Of a stretch of 64,000 bases of DNA, positions 44,723-56,291 are shown piece by piece. A model generated the notes under the pieces. That model was not told the origin of the DNA, did no database searches, and saw nothing but the letters and a program-made list of their open reading frames with translations. Location: the NCBI RefSeq assembly GCF_000300275.1, contig NZ_AMRN01000003.1, positions 62,001-126,000 on the forward strand. The letters run 5' to 3'. This stretch comes from Thalassospira profundimaris WP0211 (GTDB lineage: Bacteria; Pseudomonadota; Alphaproteobacteria; Rhodospirillales; Thalassospiraceae). The stretch's first letter is position 1, and every line of letters begins with the position of its first letter. Made by a program: the position numbers and the translations under genes.

Positions 44723-46954
44723 ATGCGTGCCGCAAAGGCCACCTCTGGAAATTTGTTTGCGAATGATCCGGCCTTTGAGGTAACCGCCCAGACCGTGAGC
44801 GTCCTGCCACCGCTGCCTTTGGCCGGGCCATATGACTATCTGGTGCCCGAAGGCGTCTCTGTTGCACCCGGTGATTTCGTTGAAATTCCCCTCGGTCGTC
44901 AAACCCAGCGCGGTGTCGTCTGGGGCGATGCCAAGGGCGATGTTGACCCCGCCAAGCTGCGTGAAATTTTCGGTGTTTTGCCAACCCCGCCGATGGCCGA
45001 TGTCACCCGCAAATTCATTGATTGGGTTTCGGCCTATACCATGGCGCCGCAAGGGGCGGTGTTGCGTATGGCCATGAGCGTGCCAGATGCGCTTGAGGCC
45101 CCCAAACCGATCTTTCGATTTACCCTAAATCCGGAATTTGACGCTACATCTCTGCGCATGACGCCGCCGCGCAAACGCGTTCTGGCGTTTCTGGCCGATC
45201 ATCCGCCGATGGAGCAGGGCGAAATCCTGCGCGAAACCGGTGCCGGGGCGAGTGTCATCAAGGGGCTGGTCGAAGCTGGCGCTGTGCAGCGCCTGATGGT
45301 CACCCCGCCATCGCCGTTTGAGGCACCTGATCTTGATATTCCGCGACCGGACTTGTCACCCGAACAGAACGAGGCCGCTGATGCGCTGTGCGCGCGCCTT
45401 GATGACGATGGTTTTTCCTGCACGCTCCTTGATGGTGTGACCGGGTCGGGTAAGACCGAAGTTTATTTTGAACCGGTCCGTGCCGCGCTGGCGCAGGGCA
45501 AGCAGGTTGTTGTCCTGTTGCCGGAAATCGCACTTTCCGCCCAGTGGCTGCAACGTTTCCGCGATCGGTTTGGCGTCGAACCTGCCCTTTGGCATTCTGA
45601 AGTCGGGCAGGCCCGGCGTCGTGATACCTGGCGCGCGGTGGCCGATGGATCGGCCAAGCTTGTCGTCGGTGCCAGGTCGGCCCTTTTCCTGCCCTATCAT
45701 GACCTTGGTCTGATCGTGGTCGACGAGGAACACGAACACGCCTTCAAGCAGGAAGACGGCGTGATGTATCACGCCCGCGACATGGCCGTGACACGGGCGC
45801 ATCTGGGCAATATCCCTATTGTTCTCGCTTCCGCGACCCCATCGCTTGAAACCCTGGCCAATGTTGAAGCCGGACGCTATCAGCATGTTCAACTTGGCAG
45901 TCGTCATGGTGTCGCGGTGTTGCCATCTGTCGAGATCATCGATATCCGCCAAGACAAACCCCAACGCAATCGCTGGATCACGCCGACGCTTAAAAAACGG
46001 CTGGCAGAAACCTTTGCCAATGGCGAACAGGCGATGCTGTTCCTGAACCGGAGGGGCTATGCGCCGCTTACCCTATGTCGGGCCTGTGGTCATCGGTTCC
46101 AGTGTCCGAACTGCAGGGCCTGGCTGGTCGAACATCGGGCATGGGGCAAGTTGCAATGCCATCATTGCGGCTATCAGGCCAAGGCCCCGGATGCCTGCCC
46201 GTCCTGCGGGGCAGAGGGAAAACTAGCCCCTTGTGGTCCGGGGGTGGAACGCCTGTATGAAGAGGCGGTTGAGACTTTTCCCGATATCCGGGTCGAGGTC
46301 GCGACATCCGACAACATCATGGGCCCCAAGGCCGCGGCACAGCTGATTGATCGCGTGCATAATCACGAAGTCGACCTTTTGATCGGCACCCAGATATTGG
46401 CCAAGGGCTATCACTTCCCGATGTTGACGCTCGTCGGGGTGGTTGATGCCGATCTGGGTTTGGCTGGCGGCGATTTACGCGCGGCCGAGCGCAGCTATCA
46501 ATTGCTAACCCAGGTGGCGGGCCGCGCAGGCCGTGGCGATCGACCGGGAACGGTGATGCTGCAAACAGCCGATCCGGCCAACCGCGTGATCAAGGCAATT
46601 GCCGCTGGTGATCGTGATGCCTTTAACGAGGTGGAGCTATCGCAACGTATGACCCATGGCATGCCGCCACATGGTCGGCTGGCCGCCCTTATTATAAGTG
46701 GCAAAAAGGAAAGCGAAGTTGATGAGGCCGCATGGCGCATCGGCCGGGTTGCGCCGCGCGGGGATGGACTGATGGTTCTGGGCCCGGCACCCGCACCTTT
46801 GTCGCTTTTGCGCGGGCGTTATCGTCGCCGCTTCATGATCCGTGCCGACAAGTCGGTCAAGATGCAGGCACTGATCCATGACTGGCTGTCAAAGGTCAAA
46901 ACACCGGGCAGTGTGCGTGTGCAGGTCGATATCGACCCCTACAGCTTTATGTAG
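44723..46954 (+). CDS. priA: primosomal protein N' (replication restart helicase PriA)
   Basis: PriA recognises stalled forks and reloads the replicative helicase. The 743-residue protein has a Walker A site DGVTGSGKTEVYFEP (about residues 237-244), a DEEH box (about 333), helicase motifs PEIALSAQWLQRF and ATPSLETLANVEAG, and the eight-cysteine zinc region CRACGHRFQCPNC ... CHHCGY ... CPSCGAEG (about 452-495) that defines PriA. ATG 44723 has no clear Shine-Dalgarno. TATAAT (44715-44720) sits 2 nt before it, resembling a -10 box, so leaderless expression from a downstream start is conceivable; I keep the ATG since it gives a full-length N-terminus. It is divergent from fsa. Confidence 0.95.
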   Translation: MRAAKATSGNLFANDPAFEVTAQTVSVLPPLPLAGPYDYLVPEGVSVAPGDFVEIPLGRQTQRGVVWGDAKGDVDPAKLREIFGVLPTPPMADVTRKFIDWVSAYTMAPQGAVLRMAMSVPDALEAPKPIFRFTLNPEFDATSLRMTPPRKRVLAFLADHPPMEQGEILRETGAGASVIKGLVEAGAVQRLMVTPPSPFEAPDLDIPRPDLSPEQNEAADALCARLDDDGFSCTLLDGVTGSGKTEVYFEPVRAALAQGKQVVVLLPEIALSAQWLQRFRDRFGVEPALWHSEVGQARRRDTWRAVADGSAKLVVGARSALFLPYHDLGLIVVDEEHEHAFKQEDGVMYHARDMAVTRAHLGNIPIVLASATPSLETLANVEAGRYQHVQLGSRHGVAVLPSVEIIDIRQDKPQRNRWITPTLKKRLAETFANGEQAMLFLNRRGYAPLTLCRACGHRFQCPNCRAWLVEHRAWGKLQCHHCGYQAKAPDACPSCGAEGKLAPCGPGVERLYEEAVETFPDIRVEVATSDNIMGPKAAAQLIDRVHNHEVDLLIGTQILAKGYHFPMLTLVGVVDADLGLAGGDLRAAERSYQLLTQVAGRAGRGDRPGTVMLQTADPANRVIKAIAAGDRDAFNEVELSQRMTHGMPPHGRLAALIISGKKESEVDEAAWRIGRVAPRGDGLMVLGPAPAPLSLLRGRYRRRFMIRADKSVKMQALIHDWLSKVKTPGSVRVQVDIDPYSFM

Positions 46955-46979
46955 TCGGGATTGCTTCGCGTCGTGTCGC

Positions 46980-47807
46980 TCATTGCGAATATTGCGACTG
47001 CCACCAGTCATACCCGTCCGGTCCAAGGTATCTTTCAAAGATACGAAGCAACCGGCCGTCTTCGCGCATTTCACGGATGATTTCGTCATACCGGCTCAGG
47101 AAAGCTTCCTTGTCGGGATAATCGGATGCCTTTGAGAACACATTATAATAGGGCGCACGACGCAGTGGTGGATGCAGAAAGGCGATCTTGTTGCGATAGC
47201 GATTCTGCAAACTGTCATAAATGGTGTTGAGGTAATTGACCGGTACCGCGTCAAACCGGTTTTGCAGCAACATCGGGATCAGAAGGTCACTGCGGGCCAC
47301 TGTCTGGATATCAAGACCGGAATTCCAGAAGGCGCTGGTATAGGAATAGTCGGCCGCAGCCCCGATCCGCACCCGTGCGAGATCGGAAAACTCCTCGAAC
47401 CGGATTTTTTCTTTGTCCTCGGCCCGGATTGCAAACCGCCAATCCAGCAGCAGATGCGCCTCATTGGGATATAGAAGGAATTCGGCGCGCTCGTCATTCA
47501 TCGAAAGCGTCAGGACGATGTCCGAGTTGCCGTTGCGGGCGTTGTGCAGCAAACGGCTGCCATTATCGACAAACCGGAACACATAATCCCGGATTCCCAT
47601 AGTGCGCAGCACCTCGGTCATGATGTCGATATCAATGCCCATGGGGTCTTCATGGCCAACCCATTTCAACGGGGCTTCTTCAAGCCCCTCGATCACAAGG
47701 GTGCGGGCCGAAGGGCTTTTCCACGATAACAGGATCAGGCACACTGCTGCACAAAGGCAAATTCCCAGTTCAAGGAAGCTTTGTTTTCGTGCCGTTGGCG
47801 TCTTCAT
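46980..47807 (-). CDS. solute-binding protein family 3-like (periplasmic amino-acid-binding type)
   Basis: The 275-residue protein has an N-terminal hydrophobic segment (LELGICLCAAVCLILLSWKS, about 12-31), a signal peptide or anchor, followed by a type II periplasmic binding fold: EEAPLKWVGHEDPMGIDIDIM, RIGAAADYSYTSAFWNSGLD and the C-terminal FSKASDYPDKEAFLSRYDEI. These features match bacterial extracellular solute-binding proteins family 3. No transporter permease is adjacent, so it may be a sensory or orphan binding protein. Start ATG 47807. Divergent from the MazG-like gene. Confidence 0.8.
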   Translation of the reverse strand: MKTPTARKQSFLELGICLCAAVCLILLSWKSPSARTLVIEGLEEAPLKWVGHEDPMGIDIDIMTEVLRTMGIRDYVFRFVDNGSRLLHNARNGNSDIVLTLSMNDERAEFLLYPNEAHLLLDWRFAIRAEDKEKIRFEEFSDLARVRIGAAADYSYTSAFWNSGLDIQTVARSDLLIPMLLQNRFDAVPVNYLNTIYDSLQNRYRNKIAFLHPPLRRAPYYNVFSKASDYPDKEAFLSRYDEIIREMREDGRLLRIFERYLGPDGYDWWQSQYSQ

Positions 47808-47880
47808 TGTCGTTCCTGTTGTCCTGAAAACGGCGCAGGTGCATCTGCTGTCATATTATATTTAAGGAGTTAATTTGATA

Positions 47881-48198
47881 ATGCTTTGTGAAAGTAATAA
47901 CGAATCATCTGAAAATCAGCGCAGCATGTGCGATTGGGCAGAGCAGACATTTGGCCCGGTCAGTGATCCGGCATCGCTTGTGGAACGCGCACTTCTGGAA
48001 ATGCAGGAACTTGGTGAAGCGGTTCAGGATCGCGACATCAGCGAGATCGGCAAAGAGGCCGCCGATGTTCTGATTTTGCTGTATCGTCTGGCTGATCAGT
48101 TCAACCTCGATCTTGATCAGGAAGTTCAGGCCAAGATGGCGATCAATCGATCACGAACCTGGGTATCAAAGGGCGATGGCACGGGATCACACGTCTGA
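47881..48198 (+). CDS. MazG-like nucleotide pyrophosphohydrolase domain protein (DUF550-like)
   Basis: The 105-residue protein resembles small MazG-like NTP pyrophosphohydrolases: ERALLEMQELGEAVQDRDIS and EAADVLILLYRLADQFNLDL give the ExxE...ExxD pattern that binds magnesium in all-alpha NTP-PPases. It should hydrolyse nucleoside triphosphates to monophosphates, though a phage-like dATP/dGTP-specific DUF550 role is equally possible. AAGGAG (47864-47869) precedes; a TTG at 47875 has the better 5 nt spacing, the ATG at 47881 a spacing of 11, so the start is not decided. No operon partner. Confidence 0.75.
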   Translation: MLCESNNESSENQRSMCDWAEQTFGPVSDPASLVERALLEMQELGEAVQDRDISEIGKEAADVLILLYRLADQFNLDLDQEVQAKMAINRSRTWVSKGDGTGSHV

Positions 48199-48656
48199 AA
48201 CCATCGACGTCACTTGATTTAATGTGATGATACCTCGCGATGATCCGGGAACCAGGTAGTTCTACTGGGCCACCTCAAGTCTCGGTCAGGTGTGAAGTCG
48301 GTTACAGTTTCGACCGGTTTATCCCGATAATTGCCGCCACGACAAAAACCAACTCTGTGCAATTCGGGGATTCGTCGGCTGAATCAGGATTTCATTAACC
48401 TCGCGGCCCCATCCCCAACCAGAGGCATCTTATTAAATAGTTGTAAGCCTGCCTTAAAAATGGGCGATTTCGGGGTGTTTTGGCCGAACTTTGCCAAAGA
48501 ATGGAAAAGAGGGCGCAATTGCGCTTGCGCGGGGGTTGCCCACTCAAAGGACATGTGATACCAAACGCTCGCTTCCCGGAAGGAAACCCTTTCGGGGGAT
48601 CATTTTTTTATACGTATCCGAGTCGTTCTCATAACCAGAATTGAGGGCTTTCACCG
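48199..48656. other. 458 bp upstream region of the atp operon
   Basis: No convincing gene. A possible promoter, TTGCCC (48536-48541), 17 nt spacer, TACCAA (48559-48564), lies upstream of a terminator-like hairpin (48575-48608). A short open frame (48331-48558) does not look like protein. The atp transcript is expected to start in this region. Confidence 0.4.
48575..48608 (+). terminator. terminator-like hairpin in the atp operon leader
   Basis: CCCGGAAGG (48575-48583) pairs with CCTTTCGGG (48588-48596, one G-T wobble) around AAAC, and after a short spacer a run of seven T occurs at 48602-48608. It lies between a possible promoter and the atpH start codon at 48657, so it could attenuate the operon, or end an upstream transcript. 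Confidence 0.55.
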
Positions 48657-49214
48657 GTGTCCCAAAATACTGCCGCGACCGGGCTCCAAGGGCGCTACGC
48701 CACAGCACTATTTGACTTGGCCAACTCGGCCAACCAGCTTGATGCTGTCAAAAGCGATCTTGAATTGCTCGACCAGGCCATCGCAACCAGCGATGACCTC
48801 CGGAATGTACTCCGCAGTCCCGTGATTTCCCGGGACGTGCAGGCCAAGGCGATGGCGGCTCTTCTGGACAAGCTTGGCGTTTCCGAGTTGACCAAGAAGA
48901 CCGTAGGGCTTCTGTCTCAGAAGCGTCGTCTGTTTGCCCTGCCGGATGTCATTGATTCCTACCTTTCCATGCTCTCGGCTCACAAGGGCGAAGTTACCGC
49001 ACAGGTGACCTCGGCTTCCGAGCTGAAAAAAGAGCAAATCGAAGCCGTTACCGGCGCTCTCAAAGAAGTTGTCGGCGCCACTGTAAAAGTGGACCTTAAA
49101 GTTGATCCGGCTGTTCTTGGCGGTCTTGTCGTCAAGGTCGGTTCCCGGGTTTTTGATGCCTCGCTTCGTACTAAACTGCAGAAGCTCGAGCTCGCTATGA
49201 AAGGGGTTGCGTGA
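48657..49214 (+). CDS. atpH: F1 ATP synthase subunit delta
   Basis: Delta links the F1 catalytic head to the F0 stator. The 185-residue protein has the OSCP/delta domain with [20 protein letters not shown] near the N-terminus and a C-terminal [26 protein letters not shown], a delta signature. The start is GTG 48657 with a GAGG-like sequence upstream; no ATG gives a better start. It is first of atpHAGDC and overlaps atpA by one nucleotide (TGATG), so translation is coupled. The absence of F0 genes (atpBEF) here is normal for alphaproteobacteria, which keep them elsewhere. Confidence 0.95.
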   Translation: MSQNTAATGLQGRYATALFDLANSANQLDAVKSDLELLDQAIATSDDLRNVLRSPVISRDVQAKAMAALLDKLGVSELTKKTVGLLSQKRRLFALPDVIDSYLSMLSAHKGEVTAQVTSASELKKEQIEAVTGALKEVVGATVKVDLKVDPAVLGGLVVKVGSRVFDASLRTKLQKLELAMKGVA

Positions 49215-50746
49215 TGGAAATCCGCGCCGCGGAAATCTCCGCTATTCTTAAGGATCAGATTGCCAATTTTGGTGCTGAAGCCGAAGTTGCCGAAGTCGGT
49301 CAGGTTCTGTCTGTCGGTGACGGTATTGCCCGTGTTTACGGTCTGGACAACGTCCAGGCTGGTGAACTCGTTGACTTCCCGGGTGGCATTAAGGGCATGG
49401 CCCTTAACCTCGAAGAAGACAACGTTGGTGTCGTGATCTTCGGTTCTGACCGTTCGATCAAGGAAGGTGACCAGGTTAAACGTACTGGTGCCATCGTTGA
49501 CGTTCCGGTTGGTAAAGAACTTCTTGGTCGCGTTGTTGACGGTCTGGGTAACCCGATCGACGGCAAAGGCGAACTGGGTGCAAAAGAACGTCGCCTTGCT
49601 GACGTCAAGGCACCGGGCATCATCCCGCGTAAATCGGTTCACGAGCCGGTACAGACCGGCATCAAGTCGATTGACTCGCTGATCCCGATTGGCCGTGGCC
49701 AGCGTGAGCTGATCATTGGTGACCGTCAGACCGGTAAAACCGCCATCATCGTTGACACCATTCTGAACCAGAAGCCGGTGAACGATGCAGCGAAATCCGA
49801 CAGCGACAAGATGTTCTCCATCTATGTTGCAGTTGGTCAGAAACGTTCGACCGTTGCACAGGTTGTTAAGGTCCTTGAAGAGCGCGGCGCGATGGAAAAC
49901 ACCATCATTGTTGCTGCGACCGCATCCGACCCGGCACCGATGCAGTTCATCGCACCGTTCGTTGCTTGCGCAATGGGTGAGTACTTCCGTGACAACGGCA
50001 TGCACGCAACCATCTTCTATGATGATCTGTCCAAGCAGGCTGTTGCTTATCGTCAGATGTCGCTGCTGCTTCGCCGCCCGCCGGGACGTGAAGCATTCCC
50101 GGGTGACGTCTTCTATCTGCACTCCCGTCTGCTGGAACGTGCGGCAAAGATGAATGACGAAAACGGCGCTGGCTCGCTGACCGCACTTCCGGTTATTGAA
50201 ACCCAGGGTAACGACGTTTCGGCGTTTATTCCGACCAACGTGATCTCGATCACCGACGGTCAGATCTTCCTTGAAACCGACCTGTTCTACAAAGGCGTAC
50301 GCCCGGCTGTGAACGTTGGTCTGTCGGTTTCGCGTGTTGGTTCGTCCGCACAGATCAAAGCGATGAAGCAGGTTGCTGGCTCGATCAAGCTGGAACTCGC
50401 ACAGTATCGTGAGATGGAAGCATTCGCACAGTTCGCATCGGATCTTGATCCGGCAACCCAGAAACTTCTGGCCCGTGGCGCACGTCTGACCGAGCTGCTC
50501 AAGCAGCCGCAGTACTCGCCGCTCAAGGTCGAAGAGCAGGTTGTTGTGATCTACGCTGGTGTTAAAGGCTATCTCGACAGCATTCCGGTGAACAAGGTTC
50601 GCGCTTTCGAAGAACAGTACCTGTCCGAAATTCGTTCGGCTGGCGCTGATATCCTCGATGCGATCCGCACCGAGAAAGTTCTGTCCGATGACAGCGAAGC
50701 CAAGCTTAAAGCGTTCCTCGACAAGTTCGCGAAAACCTTCGCGTAA
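49214..50746 (+). CDS. atpA: F1 ATP synthase subunit alpha
   Basis: Alpha forms the F1 hexamer with beta and binds nucleotide at regulatory sites. The 510-residue protein has the P-loop GDRQTGKT (about residues 170-177), the family stretch [20 protein letters not shown] near the N-terminus and SIPVN and [16 protein letters not shown] near the C-terminus. ATG 49214 overlaps the atpH stop; an in-frame GTG directly precedes it. Codon use looks optimised in this gene and atpD (many GGT, CGT, GTT), in keeping with high expression. It is followed by atpG after 30 bp. Confidence 0.97.
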   Translation: MEIRAAEISAILKDQIANFGAEAEVAEVGQVLSVGDGIARVYGLDNVQAGELVDFPGGIKGMALNLEEDNVGVVIFGSDRSIKEGDQVKRTGAIVDVPVGKELLGRVVDGLGNPIDGKGELGAKERRLADVKAPGIIPRKSVHEPVQTGIKSIDSLIPIGRGQRELIIGDRQTGKTAIIVDTILNQKPVNDAAKSDSDKMFSIYVAVGQKRSTVAQVVKVLEERGAMENTIIVAATASDPAPMQFIAPFVACAMGEYFRDNGMHATIFYDDLSKQAVAYRQMSLLLRRPPGREAFPGDVFYLHSRLLERAAKMNDENGAGSLTALPVIETQGNDVSAFIPTNVISITDGQIFLETDLFYKGVRPAVNVGLSVSRVGSSAQIKAMKQVAGSIKLELAQYREMEAFAQFASDLDPATQKLLARGARLTELLKQPQYSPLKVEEQVVVIYAGVKGYLDSIPVNKVRAFEEQYLSEIRSAGADILDAIRTEKVLSDDSEAKLKAFLDKFAKTFA

Positions 50747-50776
50747 GACTGAAACTTAGGCGAAGGAGGAAACGCA

Positions 50777-51667
50777 ATGGCTAGTTTGAAGGATCTGCGC
50801 TCGCGCATTGCCAGCGTCAAATCGACGAGGAAGATTACCTCGGCGATGAAGATGGTGGCAGCCTCCAAGCTCCGTCGTGCACAGGATGCAGCGGAAGCAG
50901 CCCGTCCCTATGCTGAACGCATGGGGACGATGCTGGGCCGTCTTGCAACTGCCGTCGGCAGCAATGAAGGGGCGCCAAAGCTTCTGGCCGGTACCGGTAA
51001 GGATGATGTGCATCTGCTCGTCGTCTTCACCGCAGACCGTGGCCTTTGCGGTGGTTTTAACGCATCGATCGTCAAAGCAACCCGTCTGAAAGCCAAAGCC
51101 CTGCAGGCTGAAGGCAAGACGGTGAAGCTGATCTGTGTTGGCCGCAAGGGTGCAGATGCGCTCAAGCGTGAATTTGGTGACAATATTGTCGCCCGGTATA
51201 CTGGCATCGAGGGCAAGAAGGGGATTGATTTCTCTTCGGCAACCGAGGTGGCAGACAAGGTTCTGGCGCTTTACGACGAAGGCGAATTCGACGTCTGCAC
51301 GATCTTCTACAACAAGTTCGTGTCTGCGATTTCGCAGGTGGCAACCGCTCAGCAGCTGATCCCGTTCACGGGTGAAGAGGCAGACGAGCAGGAAGAAGCA
51401 ACTGGTTCTTCTGCGGTTTATGAATACGAACCGTCCGAAGAAGCCATTCTGGCTGATTTGCTGCCGCGTAACGTTGGCGTCCAGATTTTCGGTGCAATGC
51501 TTGAAAGCAGCGCATCTGAACACGGTGCGCGTATGTCCGCGATGGATAACGCAACCCGCAATGCCGGCGATATGATCGACCGACTGAGCATCCAGTACAA
51601 CCGCTCACGTCAGGCTCAGATCACCAATGAACTGATTGAAATCATTTCCGGCGCCGAGGCTTTGTAA
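50777..51667 (+). CDS. atpG: F1 ATP synthase subunit gamma
   Basis: Gamma is the rotating central stalk that couples proton flow to catalysis. The 296-residue protein has the conserved N-terminal helix [20 protein letters not shown] and [16 protein letters not shown] and the C-terminal helix [34 protein letters not shown], both of which form the coiled-coil rotor. AGGAGG lies at a good distance before ATG 50777. Length is typical. Confidence 0.97.
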   Translation: MASLKDLRSRIASVKSTRKITSAMKMVAASKLRRAQDAAEAARPYAERMGTMLGRLATAVGSNEGAPKLLAGTGKDDVHLLVVFTADRGLCGGFNASIVKATRLKAKALQAEGKTVKLICVGRKGADALKREFGDNIVARYTGIEGKKGIDFSSATEVADKVLALYDEGEFDVCTIFYNKFVSAISQVATAQQLIPFTGEEADEQEEATGSSAVYEYEPSEEAILADLLPRNVGVQIFGAMLESSASEHGARMSAMDNATRNAGDMIDRLSIQYNRSRQAQITNELIEIISGAEAL

Positions 51668-51686
51668 GCGGGTCGCAGGAAGTTAA

Positions 51687-53138
<1,452 letters not shown>

Positions 53139-53179
53139 GGCAGCTTTGGTCCCCCTCCGGCTAAGGAGCGAGGATTGTC

Positions 53180-53584
53180 ATGACTGATACGACTGTACTG
53201 GAACTTGTTTCACCGTCTGCCCTGCTCAAATCCGAGCCGGTCGAGATGGTCGTTGTTCCGGGCACGGACGGGAATTTTGGTGTTCTGCCCAAGCATGCGC
53301 CGATGATCTCGACCATTCGTCCGGGTGTCATCGACATCTATGCAGGTGGTAAGGTTTCCGAACGTATCTTCGTTGCTGGCGGTGTTGCCGAGGTTAATCC
53401 CGAGCGTTGCACCATTCTGGCAGAAGAAGCGGTTCCGGTTTCCGATTTGAAAGCTGACGAAGCACAGGCCCGTCTTGAAGAGGCTCAGGCCGCTCTCAAG
53501 TCTGCCGAGACTGCACACGACAAAGCCAATGCCGAGCGCGCGCTCGACATTGCCCGTGCACAGATCCAGGCCCTGAGCAACTAA
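53180..53584 (+). CDS. atpC: F1 ATP synthase subunit epsilon
   Basis: Epsilon is a regulatory subunit of the rotor that can inhibit ATP hydrolysis. The 134-residue protein has the N-terminal beta-sandwich with ELVSPSALLKSEPVEMVVVP, GTDGNFGVLPKHAPMISTIR and a C-terminal helical hairpin rich in Ala/Glu (ARLEEAQAALKSAETAHDKA). AAGGAG lies before ATG 53180. It ends the operon, with an intrinsic terminator (53609-53638) directly after. Confidence 0.96.
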   Translation: MTDTTVLELVSPSALLKSEPVEMVVVPGTDGNFGVLPKHAPMISTIRPGVIDIYAGGKVSERIFVAGGVAEVNPERCTILAEEAVPVSDLKADEAQARLEEAQAALKSAETAHDKANAERALDIARAQIQALSN

Positions 53585-53608
53585 GCCTGCTTTCAGAAAA
53601 TCATTTAA

Positions 53609-53638
53609 AAAGGCCGTCCTGATAGGGCGGCCTTTTTT
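53609..53638 (+). terminator. intrinsic terminator of the atp operon
   Basis: GGCCGTCCT (53612-53620) pairs with AGGGCGGCC (53624-53632, one T-G wobble) around a GAT loop, preceded by A residues and followed by TTTTTTG. It lies 27 bp after the atpC stop. Confidence 0.92.
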
Positions 53639-53685
53639 GTTGTCCGATATCGTTTGGGGTCGTTTTGGGGCTGGAGGGTTTCGGT

Positions 53686-56268
53686 CTAACCGCGCCAGCC
53701 CGCCTGTGCACGCAAACTTGCCGCCTGCAACATCCAGCCACCACCAAACCCAAGCACCACGATCATACCAAATGCTGTTGCGATCATCGGTCCGGCGAGT
53801 GCCGCGACCTTCGCCAGATCGATGGTGCCGATGGCTTGTGCGGCGATAATTGCAATTCCGCTGCCTGCCATAAGGCCGATCAGGCCACTGGTCGCAATCA
53901 TCAGTCCGGTTTCAAGCGCCCCGGTTTGGCTGATTTGACGCGGCCGAATACCAAGGGCGCGCAGCATGGCAAGTGTCTCTGTCTGGCGCTGGCGTAGCGC
54001 GATCAGCCCGCAAATAATCACCAGAACCGCGCCAAGGGTCGCAAGTGTGGTGATCGCGAGCAGCCCTGCCACCACGCCGTCAAACAAGCGGGTCAGTTTT
54101 GCCAGAACGTCGTTGACGAAAATCACCGGGATATCGCGATAGGTCTCAAGGATCGGGGCCATCGACGCCGTTGCATCCATTGTGTCACTAAGCTGCACAG
54201 CACTGATCACCCCATGGTCAAAGGGCGGCGACATTGGCGACAGAACAATCGGGAAATCAAGGTCAAGTCGTGTCCAGTCAATCTGACGCAGATTGGCAAT
54301 GCGGACGTTATGGGGTTTTCCCATGATATTGACCGTCAGGCTGTCTCCGACCGCCGCACCGATTGCCTGTGCAACACCGGCGTCAACGGATGCCAAATCT
54401 TCATTAACGCTCTCTGGCGGCCACCAATGGCCATCTGTAAGCGTGCTTTGGCTCATGTTTGCTGTCGGACGATCTGTCCATGACATGCCCCGGTCGCCGC
54501 GCAGGAACCAGTGATAGCGCCGTGGTACTTGGGTCTGCGTCAATGGCAAGCCGTTCAGATGCGTGACCCGACCGTGCAGAAACGGCATCTGGGTGACGCT
54601 TTGAACACCATCAGCACGCAGGACATCTGCCTGAAAGGCGTCTTGTGTGGTTGGTGGGATATCGAAAAACACCACATCCGGGGTCTGGGACGGCAAGACA
54701 GATTCCAAATGCTGACCCGCCAAGCTGCCAAACAGAATAACAGCGGTCAGACATGCCATCGCCAGGCCAAAGGACGCGGTGATGGTCACGGTCGGCGCAG
54801 ATGGCCGGGCGATATTGCGCAATGCCAAACGAAGCGTGGGGGAAAGGCGATGTCGTGTCGAAAGCCGTCCTGCCATTGCCTGGATTATCCGCCCGAGACC
54901 GACAAAAAGAACCTGACATCCGACAAGAACCGCCAACAAGACAAGCGAAAACCAGCCAAGGTCAATCAGGGCACTGGCAATGCCAAGCAAGCAGCCTGCA
55001 ATGAGGGCCTTTATGATTATGAGCTTGGTCCAACGGCGTTTTAAGGGGCTTTGCGTTTCACGTTGATCCTGATGGCGAAATAGGCAGGCCGGCGAAGCAT
55101 CACTGGCATCGCGGATCGGGTTGATAGAAACAAGGGCAACAAAGCCGAAAACGAAACCCGTAATCAGCGGGCCATTCTCGAAAGTTGGCCGTACTTCAAA
55201 ACCAAACATTTCGGCGAACAACGGACCAAGCACCGCGCCCGCGATTACAGTCAAAACAACCGCGATCAGGATGGCAAAGCCAGTAATAAGTCCCATTTGC
55301 CAGATAATGCTGGTGGCAACTTCCTGTGGCCGGGCGCCCAGACTGCGCAGGGTCGCAAAGCGGGGACGTCGTGCGGCAAGATCGGCTGTCAGGGCATTTC
55401 GGATGGCACTTGTCGCGATGGCAAAGATCGCAATTCCCATCAGGCTGACGAAGGCAGACGCGAAATCCCCGATCCGTTCAAGCCCGGGGACCCCGTCCGC
55501 AGCACTGACAATCCGCCATCCGCTATCTGGAAATCGGCCTTCGATGGCGGCAATAATCTGATCCTGCGTTTGCGTGTTATTCGGTGGCAGCTTGATCCGC
55601 AGATACCAGTAAACCTGCTTTCCCGGTGCCAAAAGTGGGCTGTTGCGATACGCATCTAGCCCGACAATCACGCGGGGACCAAGCGAGAACAGCCTGAATT
55701 TGCGTTCGGGCTCGGCGGCGATGCGCGCGCGGATCTGATAAGGCTGACCCCCAAGATAAAGAGTATCGCCAACCCTGTACCCGCCGTCCTCAACCAGTTC
55801 GGGGCCAACAACAATGCCGGGTGTGCCATCGCGGGTGCCAAGGGCTTCCGAAAGCGGAATGTCTGGCGACAGTGCCAGATTGCCAAAAAGCGGATAGGTG
55901 GCATCAACCGCCTTCAGTTCGGAAAGTACGGTCGGTTGATTATCGGATGACTGAACCATCACCCTTTGTTCGATTGTCAGGCTGAGGGTGCCAATTGTTT
56001 CAAGAAAGGCAATTTCATCTGACGTCGGTGCCCGGTGAAACAGACGCAGCGAGATATCCCCGCCGATGGTCTGTTGTGCCGACTGGCGCAACCCATCGCG
56101 AACCGACTGGGTCAGACTGACGGTCAGGACCAGAATGGTTGCCGCAAAGACAAGGGTGGCGAACAGGGTGACAATGCCGATACCGGGCTTGCGCAATTCA
56201 CGCAGCGCAATCCTAAGGCTCGTCGGGATGGACTGGGATGTCAAAAGCAGAGATGTCGGGCGGCGCAC
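53686..56268 (-). CDS. FtsX-like ABC transporter permease (YbbP-like, large)
   Basis: The 860-residue membrane protein has two FtsX/MacB-like halves, each with large periplasmic domains: the first starts LRIALRELRKPGIGIVTLFA, the second contains LRLALRNIARPSAPTVTITA, and each is followed by hydrophobic segments. This fits the YbbP family of ABC permeases, which work with a YbbA-like ATPase. No ATP-binding protein is visible next to it, which is unusual; upstream on the same strand is a receiver-only response regulator (23 bp gap). The start is read as GTG 56268 with AGAGA upstream. The substrate is unknown; lipid or lipoprotein export is typical of this family. Confidence 0.83.
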   Translation of the reverse strand: MRRPTSLLLTSQSIPTSLRIALRELRKPGIGIVTLFATLVFAATILVLTVSLTQSVRDGLRQSAQQTIGGDISLRLFHRAPTSDEIAFLETIGTLSLTIEQRVMVQSSDNQPTVLSELKAVDATYPLFGNLALSPDIPLSEALGTRDGTPGIVVGPELVEDGGYRVGDTLYLGGQPYQIRARIAAEPERKFRLFSLGPRVIVGLDAYRNSPLLAPGKQVYWYLRIKLPPNNTQTQDQIIAAIEGRFPDSGWRIVSAADGVPGLERIGDFASAFVSLMGIAIFAIATSAIRNALTADLAARRPRFATLRSLGARPQEVATSIIWQMGLITGFAILIAVVLTVIAGAVLGPLFAEMFGFEVRPTFENGPLITGFVFGFVALVSINPIRDASDASPACLFRHQDQRETQSPLKRRWTKLIIIKALIAGCLLGIASALIDLGWFSLVLLAVLVGCQVLFVGLGRIIQAMAGRLSTRHRLSPTLRLALRNIARPSAPTVTITASFGLAMACLTAVILFGSLAGQHLESVLPSQTPDVVFFDIPPTTQDAFQADVLRADGVQSVTQMPFLHGRVTHLNGLPLTQTQVPRRYHWFLRGDRGMSWTDRPTANMSQSTLTDGHWWPPESVNEDLASVDAGVAQAIGAAVGDSLTVNIMGKPHNVRIANLRQIDWTRLDLDFPIVLSPMSPPFDHGVISAVQLSDTMDATASMAPILETYRDIPVIFVNDVLAKLTRLFDGVVAGLLAITTLATLGAVLVIICGLIALRQRQTETLAMLRALGIRPRQISQTGALETGLMIATSGLIGLMAGSGIAIIAAQAIGTIDLAKVAALAGPMIATAFGMIVVLGFGGGWMLQAASLRAQAGWRG

Positions 56269-56291
56269 GGCAGTCTCTCTCTGGCAGGGGG

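Noticed and set aside
48235-48275. TGATCC followed by folded-looking sequence near 48241, considered as a fourth sigma-E site or tRNA-like element
   Set aside because: After the 18 nt spacer the sequence is CTGGGC with no TA start, and no cloverleaf or CCA end could be drawn.
48331-48558. 75-codon open frame before the atp operon
   Set aside because: No Shine-Dalgarno, poor composition and no family likeness; it lies in the promoter region.
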